Assembly (NCBI RefSeq): GCF_000315625.1
Contig: NW_005434553.1
Coordinates: forward strand, 56,119 to 80,460
DNA from: Guillardia theta CCMP2712
Taxonomy: Eukaryota; Cryptophyceae; Pyrenomonadales; Geminigeraceae
DNA length: 24,342 bases
Direction of reading: 5' to 3'
A model generated the notes under the pieces. The model made no database searches. It was not told the origin of the DNA and saw nothing but the letters and a program-made list of their open reading frames with translations. Positions 11,201 through 24,241 of this stretch are shown here, in pieces. A program made the position numbers and the translations under genes. How positions within the stretch are numbered: the stretch's first letter is position 1; every line of letters begins with the position of its first letter.

Positions 11201-14200
11201 AGGAGCAATACCTTGCGAACTCCGTAATCAAAGGCTGATTTCACACGGTCCGTGATCTCAGCATCCGTGTACTGCATACCAAGGCGACCTTCATCGCGAG
11301 CCTTGTGCAGAGCATGGTAACAGAGATATGGGCAGACAGCATCCGCTCCCATACCAAAGAGGAGAGCATAGTGATGCACCTGAGTAACTGTCATCAAACT
11401 TCGTTGGAACGATCATAGATGGAAAGAGAAATTGACCTGATGTGCAGATCCGCTCTCAAGGATCAAGCCACTCAATGTTCGCAACTTCTGCTTGATGAGG
11501 TACTGATGCACACAACCCACAGCAAGCATCGAATCAATCGGGACTCGTGTATCGGAAACCTTCTTGTCTGAGAGGCAGATGATTTTGAATCCTTTGCGGA
11601 CTGCATCTGCAGCTTCCTTCTCGATCCTGTCCAACTCCTTGAGCAACACTTCCTTCGATGGTGGATTGCTAGGATCCTCATAGGGAATCGTACAATCGAC
11701 CACATAGGTCTTGTATCCTTTGTGGTCCATATGCTTCAAGGCATGCATCTCCTCCAACGAGAGGAGGGGGCATTCAACATCAATCCTTTCGGATTGATTG
11801 CCCGCCTTGTCCAGTAGATTTCCCTCAGGACCCAAAGGAAGTTTCAGTGACATAATGAGCGACTCTCTCAGGGGATCGATGGGAGGGTTTGTAACCTGCA
11901 CCATTCTGTCAATTTCAAAATGTTCCATCCTAAGTCAAGACCTGAGCAAAGAGCTGTTTGAAATACTCGTACAGCAAGCGAGGCTTCAAGGAAAGGCATG
12001 CAAGAGGAGCATCGTTGCCCATGGACCCCAAGGCCTCTTTGCCGGTTGCTCCCATAGGTGTGATGATTGTATCGACAGCCTCAGTTGTATAGCCATGAGC
12101 AGTGAGAAGCCTGTTTGTTGCACGCAAGTTCTTCTGATCCTCGGGAATCTTAGGTGAAACCTCAATGACCTATTATTTGAATCAGTGAAACAAATATACC
12201 ATCTGTCAGCCTCAAACCTTAGAAAGAGGGATCATTCCATCAACCCATTCACGGAAAGGCGCGTTGGTAGACAATTGCTTCTTGAGCTCCTTGTCACGAA
12301 CAATGCATCCCTCTTTGAGATCCACCATGAAGATCTGACCGGGGCGCAATCTTCCACGTTCAATGATGCTTTCAACAGGGACAACATCCTGAAGACATCC
12401 GACTTCTGAAGATAGAATAACTTCTTCAGGTACTCCACTTCCATTCGAATCGGTAACGTAGTATCTGCTTGGCCTCAAGCCATTCCTGTCCAACGTAGCA
12501 CCAATTACATCTCCGTTTGTGAAAGCGATCATCGCAGGACCATCCCACGGTTCCATCACATTGGAATAGAACTTGTAGAAAGCCTTGGTATCTTCATCAA
12601 TATTGCCATCATTTTGCCATGGCTCTGGAATCATCATGAGCATGCACTCCGCAAGAGTGCGGTTGGATCCGTGGTACATGAACTCTAACACGTTGTCATA
12701 TGAACCCGAGTCGGATTGTGACTTGTCAATCACTGGCAACATCATCTGAGTCTTTTCCTTGCCAAGCTTAGGCGAGAGGATCACACTTTCTCTTGCAGAC
12801 ATCCAATTAGCATTTCCCTTCAAAGTGTTGATCTCGCCGTTGTGGCAGAGCATGCGCATGGGCTGCGCACGACTCCATGAAGGAAACGTGTTTGTGGAGA
12901 AGCGAGAATGAACCAGAGCAAGATACGTCTCAAACTTTTCGTTCTGAAGATCCAAGTAGTACTCCCGGACTTGTTCAGGAGTGAGCATGCCTTTGTACAC
13001 AATGGTTTTCGATGAAAGGGTGCAAGGATAGAACTCTTGCGTCCAATCGCGACCCTACATATCAGTTAGCGCAAAGGTAAACTCAAGAAACTGGATAGAA
13101 TACAAGATCGATGAAAATTTCTGCGATTTCTCTCTCGAAAACACGTCTGAGGATCATAAGTTCCTGCATCAACATGAGAAGTCTAGCCGGCAGAGACCCA
13201 GCGTAACACAACAAGATTGCCACACCGTCTCAAGCACTTCCGGAGCCAATTTCGCCGTCGGAGCCACAAAAACTTGCATGACCTTGGGCTCACAAGCCAA
13301 AGCAGATGGGCCTGAATGAACAGGGCATTATTTCAAAGTGATTTTCCCTTTATCCTCTAACCAATTGTGGAGTTGTTTGTGGGAACGTCCCTCCAATGAA
13401 GAATCTTGAAACCGTGCTCCTGGCACCTTCAGATACACTCATTCGACCTTCTCTAACACTTCAGTCAATACCTTTTCTCGATGATTCCCTTGCACTTTTC
13501 AAGCATTCCAGGCTGAAAAGTACTCAGCTACGCAACCTCCGGCAAAAAGATGAACTGTCAGAGACCCACCTTTCTTGAGAAGAAGATCAAGCCAGAACCA
13601 TACTCTCCACGAGGGGGCAGCTTCACACCAGCCTTCTCACACTCTTGACGATAAAAGGTGTCTGGCATGGTGAACAAAACTCCCGACCCATCTCCAGTGT
13701 TGACCTCGCAGCCACAACCTCCACGATGTGCCATCCTTTCGAGGACCTGTCATGCTCAAACGTCAGTGTCGTTCCATCGACGTGCATGTTTCGAAGTGCC
13801 CCCGAAGTATGATGTGTGATAGAGAGCAAGGGTGCAACTTTTAGACTCGCCTGAAGAGCGTTCTTCACGATCCTGTGACTCTCCGTCTTCTTCAAGTTGG
13901 CAATCATACCAACACCACAATTGTCTCTCTCCAGGGCAGGATCATACATCCCCTGCTTTCCTGGCAGCATGGTGTGTGAAGTATACTGCGATCTCGCGCC
14001 CGACGCGCTCTCGGCGTTCAGGTCGTCGGCCCTGGAAGAGAAGCCTCTTGCCAGAAACCCGGGCAGCAATCTGATCCCTTCATACCTGCAGATTCCAAGT
14101 GAGAAACAGCACCAGGAGATTCATGACTTGCGTGCGAAATCATGTTCACTATGAGGGCATGTCCACCCTCCATACGCGGTCAACAAGGTCAAGGGGTCGC

Positions 14201-14270
14201 AACAGCGCTACATCGGCACAAGAACAAGAAGCTCAGTATGGCGGCGATGAAGCAGACATCTAGCCGCCAT
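5296..14270 (-). CDS. GLT1: Glutamate synthase (NAD(P)H-GOGAT), fused large and small subunits, 37 exons, about 2,211 aa
   Basis: This enzyme converts glutamine and 2-oxoglutarate to two glutamates using NAD(P)H, FAD, FMN and iron-sulfur clusters. It has the fused GltB-GltD architecture of fungal, plant and protist NADH-GOGAT and the length usual for that class. Domains in order are a class II amidotransferase with catalytic Cys near residue 76 in ERDNCGVG, the central domain, the FMN barrel with SGHDGGTGA and a C-x5-C-x4-C 3Fe-4S motif, the GXGXG helix, and GltD with two Cys-rich 4Fe-4S motifs and two Rossmann folds. The exon sum is 6,636 nt, divisible by three, with all phases agreeing. The first 40 residues are Arg-rich with RGFSS, resembling a mitochondrial presequence plus propeptide. 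The first exon (ATG 14270) and last exon are inferred from phase only. Thirty-five introns are GT-AG and one appears to be GC-AG. Cofactor preference, NADH or NADPH, cannot be read from the sequence. Confidence 0.97.
5635..5651. repeat. 17-base homopolymer C run in a GOGAT intron
   Basis: Seen directly. It lies in intron 5599-5784, near that intron's 3' end on the gene strand, where it reads as poly-G. It is followed by GGGAAGAAGGAAG and then the acceptor GGTGGGCAG, so the acceptor has a poor pyrimidine tract. Run length is prone to sequencing error. Confidence 0.9.
8254..9082 (-). other. GOGAT exons 17-21: C-terminal GXGXG beta-helix
   Basis: Exons: 9082-8958, 8910-8847, 8794-8728, 8681-8482, 8422-8254. 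The sequence has the repeated glycine turns of the GltB C-terminal helix: [51 protein letters not shown] and [14 protein letters not shown]. This domain is structural and packs against the amidotransferase in known GOGATs. Confidence 0.92.
9137..11895 (-). other. GOGAT exons 10-16: central domain, FMN barrel and 3Fe-4S site
   Basis: Exons: 11895-11437, 11379-11212, 11161-10959, 10870-10466, 10413-10212, 10163-9781, 9688-9137. Exon 10 begins [11 protein letters not shown], a hallmark of the central domain. Exons 13-15 carry [45 protein letters not shown] and SGHDGGTGA, the FMN and 2-oxoglutarate binding barrel. Exon 16 carries [15 protein letters not shown], whose cysteines (about residues 1229, 1235 and 1240) match the C-x5-C-x4-C ligands of the 3Fe-4S cluster. 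Confidence 0.93.
11942..14270 (-). other. GOGAT exons 1-9: presequence and glutaminase (amidotransferase) domain
   Basis: Exons, transcription order: 14270-14212, 14085-13851, 13746-13570, 13512-13472, 13426-13362, 13311-13226, 13163-13104 (or -13092), 13054-12218, 12169-11942. Exon 2 holds the nucleophile Cys in ERDNCGVGM; it should become the N-terminal residue after propeptide removal. Exon 3 has [19 protein letters not shown] and exon 5 has [13 protein letters not shown]. Exon 8 has [14 protein letters not shown] and [16 protein letters not shown], all signatures of the GltB amidotransferase. The exon 7 donor is ambiguous: GTATTC at 13103 gives a 49-bp intron and GTTTCT at 13091 gives a 37-bp intron, and both keep frame. 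An ORF caller may start this gene at TTG 14069; that is not a real start, because the frame continues upstream to an acceptor at 14086. Confidence 0.9.
13747..13850 (-). other. GC-AG intron in GOGAT
   Basis: Between ..KNALQ and VLERMAHRG the only boundary that keeps the conserved protein in frame is CTTCAG|GCGAGT ... GACAG|GTCCTC. The donor is a GC with otherwise ideal consensus. It is 104 bp, longer than most introns in this gene. Confidence 0.75.
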
Positions 14271-14430
14271 CCGAGCGCAATGCAGGGGAGGTGAACATTC
14301 ATTTCCGTCTGGTTGAAACTTGCCTGCCAAGAAGGGCCACGCGCGGCTGCATGCCGCGTGAGCGAAGCAGCCCTGCTGCTCGCTGCATGCTTGCCGCCGA
14401 GTTGGTGGGGTTGGCAAACCTATGGGGTGG
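14271..14430. other. 5' flank of GOGAT
   Basis: Moderately GC-rich unique-looking sequence upstream of the proposed ATG at 14270. An in-frame ATG-initiated extension to 14417 (N-terminus MPTPPTRRQACSEQQGC) is open. I prefer 14270 because [15 protein letters not shown] resembles a targeting presequence. No TATA-like element is evident. Confidence 0.4.
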
Positions 14431-15160
14431 GGTGTTCAAATAGCAGGGTACAGGTGACCAGCAAGGTCACAGTCCGGTAGGGTCATCGATTGCTGGGGGT
14501 GGTCTAGTGAAGATCAGGGTGATGGCCTTAATTTACATAGGGTGGTGATAGGATAAAGGATGGGTGGATGAACGCTGGAGATGGTGGTCTCACACAAGGG
14601 TGGACTACATTGCTTATTTGGTAGGTAGTGACCACGTGAATCAGATGGTGGGTGGTTGAAATAGTGGGGTGGGGTGGAACAGATCAAAAGTAGGGATGCA
14701 AGCTATTGGGGAATGTGGAGAGACCCGGAAGTAGGTAGGGTCATCCATTGGTAGGGGTGGTGAGAATAGGTAGTTGTCTAGGGTACACAAGGGGTGATAA
14801 AGGCAAGATGGACAAGGGAGGGTAGTAAACGGAGACCGTAAAAAGAGGTAGTGACAATATGATAGGGTGGGTGGGGGTAATTGAAGGTGGGTGGTAATAG
14901 TAAATTTGGAGAGGTTAGAAGATGGCTTTAATGGGGTGGGTCCTGAAAATAGGGGTCATTTCACTGCCATAAGTTGTTTGCCAGGGTAGATGGGATAGAG
15001 GGTGGGTACTTGAGATCAATAAGGAGGGGACGGTAGATGTGCATAAACGATAGGGGTGATTACGAAATTGGAGTATGTAGGGTACTTCATTGGGGAGGGT
15101 GGGGGTTATCAGACAGATACATGTGGTAGGGTGGGAGCCGCTTCCTTGTGGCTCTGCAGA
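14430..15160. repeat. Degenerate GGGTAG / GGGTCAT / GGGTGG block (right copy)
   Basis: Non-coding and strongly G-over-C biased on the + strand, with TAGGG or GGGTGG words every 15-35 bases. Two 28-bp segments, 14476-14503 and 14734-14761, match at 25 of 28 positions (both begin GGTAGGGTCATC), 258 bp apart. TAGGGGTCAT appears again near 14948. The vocabulary matches the left block at 1481-2330 in opposite orientation. It is not a telomere array: no unit repeats in tandem. Confidence 0.65.
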
Positions 15161-15570
15161 GGGTCTATAAATTGATTTTATTATAGTATATTGTATTTTG
15201 ATCGTAGGGAAAATCTGTGTAATAACAATATAAGAGCATGAATAATTCATAAACAACAATTGAAGCAATTAAGAACGTGCAGGGTTTGGACTCACCACAG
15301 GTCCCGGCGAAAGGCAAAGGATGTCGAGGGGGTAGAGGAGTGGCCGAAGGGTGGTAGGGTCCTGAGTGTGGCATAACCGCGACGGGTCGCTTTGGACCTC
15401 GGAGGGTCGTTAGTTTTAATATTAAATTAGTTTTTACATTTTCTTGATTGATAAATTTAAATATATATATTATTGATTGGGACAAAAACACAATTTTGAG
15501 CTATAAAACATAAATAGCTCTATAAAACTCTTGGAAGAGTACAAGAGATTGTTGGAATAAAACCCTAATA
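15160..15570. other. AT-rich non-coding stretch
   Basis: Mostly AT-rich with a TATATATA run near 15460, interrupted at about 15280-15410 by a GC-richer island in the style of the neighbouring blocks. The one sizeable minus-strand ORF here (15165-15491) is Ile/Pro-rich with no recognisable motif. I see no gene. Confidence 0.5.
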
Positions 15571-16170
15571 AACTTCTAGCCAGGCTCCCGCCGCCCGGCT
15601 CCGGCTGAGTGCCGCGGCCAGGGCTGGCACTCAGTGACTGGCCGGGCCTCCGAGTTCATGCACTGCTCAAAACTGAGTTGCGCCGGGGGCCGGCCTCCGA
15701 CAGTCACTGTGGGACTCAGTGACTCGGGACCGTCACGCTTCACTGCGCCGTTCACGGTTCAACTTTGGCCTTATTTACTCACTTGAAGTTAAGTTAAAGA
15801 TCAGTACGAGGACAATCAGGAGAGTCGTCGGACTCGGCGAGGAGGCTTGACCCTGGCCGACTCGCACTCTGTCGCGCCAGGCCAAACGGCGAGGAGAGAA
15901 AAGACCGTCTCAGGACAGCGCTCGGAGAACCAAACCTAATCCGACTGAGGCTGCCACGGCCAACAGTGCCAGGCTGTCCCGAGTCCGGGCCCCCAAACTT
16001 AACTCAGTGAATTTGGCACGGTTCACCCGGTGACCGGGGCAGCCGCTTGGCGCGGCCCGGCGGGCCGCCGGGACTGAGCCTCGGAGTGTTCGGGCACCGA
16101 GCCGGTGACTCGGTAGCCTAGTACGGCACTCAGACGGTCATTCGGGGCCCGGGGCCCAGATACGCCTGTT
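15571..16170. repeat. GC-rich non-coding block with ACTCAGTGA motifs (right copy)
   Basis: Non-coding. ACTCAGTGA occurs at 15629, 15714 and 16002, with many GACTC, GAGTC and GTCAC words and GGCCGGGCC-like palindromic cores. It is the counterpart of the block at 961-1480. On each side the GC-rich block is the outer one and the GGGTCAT block the inner one. Confidence 0.6.
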
Positions 16171-16590
16171 GCCAACCCGGCTGCTACTGTACGAGCTTTC
16201 TAGGCCCCTGGTGCTAGGAAGTGTATAGGAGTTAAAAATAGAGGGATCTCTTTACTCAAAGTGAAGGATCTGGTCTTACCTTCGGTCTACCCCCTTTTCG
16301 GATGATGATGAGGGGGGTGGGGGGCCCATGAGTGACTTTTTCTTTGTTTGCTGATGGGCGCGATGGGGTTTTGTGGCAGAGGGAGCGAGTAGAGGAAGAG
16401 AGGAGGAGGGAGGGAGAGAGTCAGGTGGGAGCGGGCAAGAGAGGGAGGCAAGTGAGAGGAGACTTCAGCCTCAGGCTTTGTAAGGGAAAACAGTGATCTT
16501 ATTCGTAGGAAGTGAGATAGCCTCTACAAAGACGATTGGGATCGCCTGCAAGAAATAGGGGACGAAGGAGGCCGGGATATTGAATGGCGG
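16171..16590. other. Intergenic
   Basis: Unique-looking, with a GGA/GAG-rich patch at about 16380-16450. On the minus strand a short open stretch ends at about 16470 (AIPIVFVEAISLPTNKI..) behind a TTTCTTGCAG acceptor. It could be a terminal exon of the weak candidate gene next to it, but a TGA lies between in the frames tried. No supported gene. Confidence 0.4.
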
Positions 16591-16595
16591 AATTT

Positions 16596-16866
16596 TCAGA
16601 GAAGGTTGTGAGCCTTGGAGGTCAGATCAAAGCAGAACAGGGTGTGAAAAGTTCCTGCCAGTGCGATAGAACTCGGGTCAATGGTCTTGGGTACTTAGTT
16701 GCAGTGAGCAAACGGTGATCTGTTTCCATAAATGATCAACCACGCAATCAAGCATGAATGCAAAAGTATGCTTTGTGAGTCCTTTTGAATCGTATGGCAG
16801 ATAGTATGAAGTCAGGTTGATGAAAGCAGATGGAAGAGGATCAGGAATAGGGAGCTTAGGATCCAT
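16596..16866 (-). CDS. Weak candidate small protein gene, two exons
   Basis: ATG at 16866 in good context (GCCATGG) opens 57 codons beginning MDPKLPIPDPLPSAFINLTS and containing HTFAFMLDCVVDHLWKQI. A possible 40-bp intron 16655-16694 (GTACCC..GGCAG, phase 1) leads to an exon ending in TGA at 16596, giving about 76 aa. Composition is ordinary and non-repetitive, unlike most ORFs nearby, but no family is recognised. Upstream on the same strand GGIRGYWKFLQDMINK is open behind an acceptor at about 16990 and might be an earlier exon. Confidence 0.22.
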
Positions 16867-17217
16867 GGCAAATAAGATATTTACTGCTGACTCCCGAAAC
16901 TATCCTGATTCTTAGACTCTCGAGAGATTCCGTCATGAGTTACTTTTATTAATCATGTCTTGAAGAAACTTCCAATATCCTCTGATTCCTCCTGCAAGAA
17001 TTAGCAACCAAGACTTCGATATGGTTTGTTGGGCAAGTAATGTTTAGGTAATGGCAGGGGAACGAGGAGCGAGAAAGAGATATCATGATAAAAATCAATA
17101 ACACAAGAGATTCCCTTTGGGGCGTGACTAATGGATGACAGCTGAAGCAGTTGATGAGGGGAAGTCAAGTCAAGGAGAAGGAATACTGCTCCTCTGCGTC
17201 AGGTTTTAGCGGATCTC
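16867..17217. other. Intergenic, 5' flank of the zinc-motif gene
   Basis: AT-richer than its surroundings. It holds the presumed promoter of the + strand gene starting at 17218. I see no clear TATA box and no gene beyond the weak minus-strand exon noted for 16596-16866. Confidence 0.4.
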
Positions 17218-19414
17218 ATGGCGGAGGAGCTCCAGCACCCTGTGAGCCCGAGCTCGTTCTTGAACTCTCGCGCACAGAATGAGAGGCAGAGGTGACTCCT
17301 CCTTGACCTTCGTGCTCCACTCCCACCACTTTCCCCACCTCTCCTCCCACCTCTCCTCCCACCTCTCCTCCCACCTCTCCTCCCACCTCTCCTCCCGCCT
17401 CTCCTCCCATCCCAGATTCGTCTGCCTATCATTCATTGTGTTCTTCCTGCTCACCGTGGCGAGTTGTCTTTGCTTGCAGGCTGCAGATAAATTTCAGAGA
17501 AAGGTTGGCAGAATGGAAGACGGAGGAAGCGGCAGGTACGCCTCGCCCCAACAAGATCGCAGCTGCTTTCCTCAACAAGCTGCAAAACGCATCGAGGCTG
17601 GGGGATGAGAACGACATCAAAGAGGTTCTACACCGCATCGTTTCAAAGCGGAGTGAGACCCAACAGCTCATCGAAAAGTTGAAGCAAGACATGAACAGAC
17701 GGTCGAGAGCCAAGGAGCACCAGCTACCTGAGAGCCCATCTCAGGCTGACCTGTACGAGAAAGCCCAGCACATTCAAACGGCAAGCATCGATGTCGACGA
17801 TGTCGGGCTGTACTCCAACGTTGAAGACAAAGAGCTCAAGTGGCCGAATGCGCGAGAGAGGATCCTTGTGTTCGATGACATCATCAAGTCTCAAGCAAGC
17901 TCTGCTGGCGTCCCTTCCCCTGATCTCCACCTCCTCAAGGACGACCGTTTGCTGCCCGTCATGAAGCTCGAAGATGAAGGTGCAGTCCCTGCTCCTTCCC
18001 CTTGCTGTCATCCCTCTCCTCCTGCTTCCCTGGCAACCTCTCTCTCTCTCACTGCTGCCAACTCCCTCCCTCGTTCCCTACTCTCCCCTTGCCCCTCGCA
18101 CCATCTCCACTGCCGTCCTTCACTCAAGACAAACTTTGACGTCTCTCCTCCCCTCCCCCTCTCCTTCCCTCCGTTGCAGGTGTTACAAACAAGGAGGAGC
18201 ATCGCAACCAAGTTCAAGGAGGAGAAGGACGAGGAGCAGCCGCAGGACCTGAAGGTGGAGAGATGGAAGTTGGAGAAGAGAGTGCGGGAGAACAAGGAGT
18301 TGAAGACACCACCAAGGGAGGAAGCGGCGACGGCGACGGCGGCGGCGGCGGCGGAAGAGGAGGAGGAGGAGGAGGAGCAGCAGCAGCAGCAGCAGCAGAA
18401 GCAGCAGCAGCAGAGCAGCAGCAGCAGAAGCAGCAGCAGCAGTCACACGTTCTGCAGGAGATGGAGCCCGAGAAGAAAGACCGAGGGAAGTTGGAGGGAG
18501 GGAACTGAATGGCGAAAGGAAGGAGAAGGGGAGAGAGATCAAGAAGACATAAATGAGAAAGTGCAGGAGGAGCAGGAGGGTGCAGGCGAAGGAGGAGGAG
18601 AGAAAAGTGAAGGAAAGAAAGTCGACCTCCCATGGTTTTCCTTGTTGAGTCCCAGCGGTACTGGAGATTTCTCAGCTCGTCCGCCCGTGTACGAGCCAGA
18701 CGTCACCTGCTCCTACTCCATCCACCATGACGGAGACGAAGACTCGGGGTCATGCTGCTCCAACCCTCGCGAGTTGGAGGAGGAAGGGGACGAGACAGCG
18801 GGAGAGAAGGAGGAGGAGGAGAAGTTTAAGCAGGCATCGTCCTCCCCAGCAAGGAGAGGCGTCCATGCTAAACCAGCCCTTCTTGCTCCTGTTCCTCCTC
18901 TGCAACTTGGCAGTACTGAGAGGAGGACTGGAGATGTTTGTACGAGCTGCTCAGCTTTGATCGTGGACAATACCGACAATCATCTTCACTGCGCGGGGCT
19001 GCCAGCCGGAGGGTTCGAGGGTCTCTGCTGCAACTGCTCGCAAGGAGCTGGAAGACAGGGATACAACTTGTTTGCTTGTAAACACTGCAGGAGGAGAAGG
19101 TGAAGGATTGTTTGCTATCTCTGCCTCTGCTGCCACCGCTGCCAACATGGTTGTGTCTGTCATAGAGAATTCATAATGTATGTGGTTGTAGTTCCAGTCG
19201 TGAAAGTTGTTGCTGTTGTAGCCGTTGCGTTGTTGTCTGCCCTGACGTTGGAAATGTTTTTCCTGTTTTGTTCCTCAGGGTCGTGGAGTCGGAGGTTCAG
19301 TCGCGTCTAGTGGGAGGAGGAGGATCGCAGAATGATGACGTCATCGCCCAGTGCCTGATGATGCCCGAGCCGAAGCCGTTGATGAAGGAATCTCCGATGA
19401 AGAGAGGTAGCTGA
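17218..19414 (+). CDS. Unrecognised protein with helical N-terminus and Cys/His-rich C-terminus
   Basis: Exons 17218-17291, 17480-17979 (or -17984), 18180-19099 and 19279-19414 (TGA). Starting MAEELQHPVSPSSFLNSRAQ, the N-terminal half is a plausible globular or coiled-coil region (LINKL-like helices, EKLKQDM). The middle is low complexity: Ala, Glu, Gln and Ser runs from GGC/GAG/CAG triplets at about 18330-18440. Near the end a likely zinc-binding pattern appears: CTSC, then HLHC, GLCCNC and CKHC with regular spacing. The last exon reads VVESEVQSRL..QCLMMPEPKPL and ends MKRGS. The exon 2 donor is uncertain: GTGCAG at 17980 is the stronger site but shifts the frame; GTCCCT at 17985 keeps the frame of the Cys-rich domain. 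The gene may continue into the downstream WW gene if GTAGCT at 19407 is a donor. Confidence 0.55.
17338..17409 (+). repeat. 12-bp minisatellite in an intron
   Basis: Six tandem CCTCTCCTCCCA units, the last with one variant base, within intron 17292-17479. Reading the reverse strand gives spurious RRGGRRGG-type ORFs. Confidence 0.95.
18335..18440 (+). repeat. GGC / GAG / CAG triplet tracts, probably coding
   Basis: Adjacent GCG, GAG and CAG runs encode Ala, Glu, Gln and Ser stretches in the frame of the Cys-rich domain. All three frames stay open across the tract, so the frame is set by the flanks and not by the repeat. Confidence 0.85.
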
Positions 19415-19475
19415 GGAGGAGGAGAAAAAGGAGGAGGAGGAGGAGGACGAGGACGAGGACGAGGAGGAGGACGAG

Positions 19476-19559
<84 letters not shown>

Positions 19560-19562
19560 GAG
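19415..19562 (+). repeat. (GAGGAC)n acidic-coding hexamer repeat
   Basis: From about 19433 the sequence is GAG/GAC triplets, mostly alternating. In the frame of the following exon it would encode a long Glu-Asp run directly before MWYHALMV, so it may be coding. It may equally be 5' UTR or intron. The reverse strand gives the spurious poly-Ser, poly-Leu/Val and Pro-Arg ORFs. Confidence 0.9.
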
Positions 19563-24032
<4,470 letters not shown>

Positions 24033-24201
24033 GGAGGAGAAACAAGACAACAGCATCAGAGGGAGCAGGGAAAGGATGGAGAGGGTTGAGTAGGAGCAGG
24101 AGGAGCAGAAGCAGGGAGGAGGGGCGGGAGGAGGAGAAGCAGGAGGGACAGGAGGAGGAGGAAGAGCAGGAGGAGGAGGAGGGACAGCAGGAGGAGGAGG
24201 G

Positions 24202-24241
<40 letters not shown>

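Noticed and set aside
14067-14069. TTG start at 14069 for GOGAT
   Set aside because: The codon is TTG, not ATG. The same frame runs upstream to a good acceptor at 14086, and a phase-matched first exon with ATG exists at 14270.
14430-15160. Telomere or subtelomere array
   Set aside because: TAGGG words are frequent, but no unit repeats in tandem and spacing is irregular, so it is not a telomeric array.
18183-18633. Minus-strand Leu/Arg/Pro-rich ORFs
   Set aside because: Antisense of the GGC/GAG/CAG tract and its flanks.
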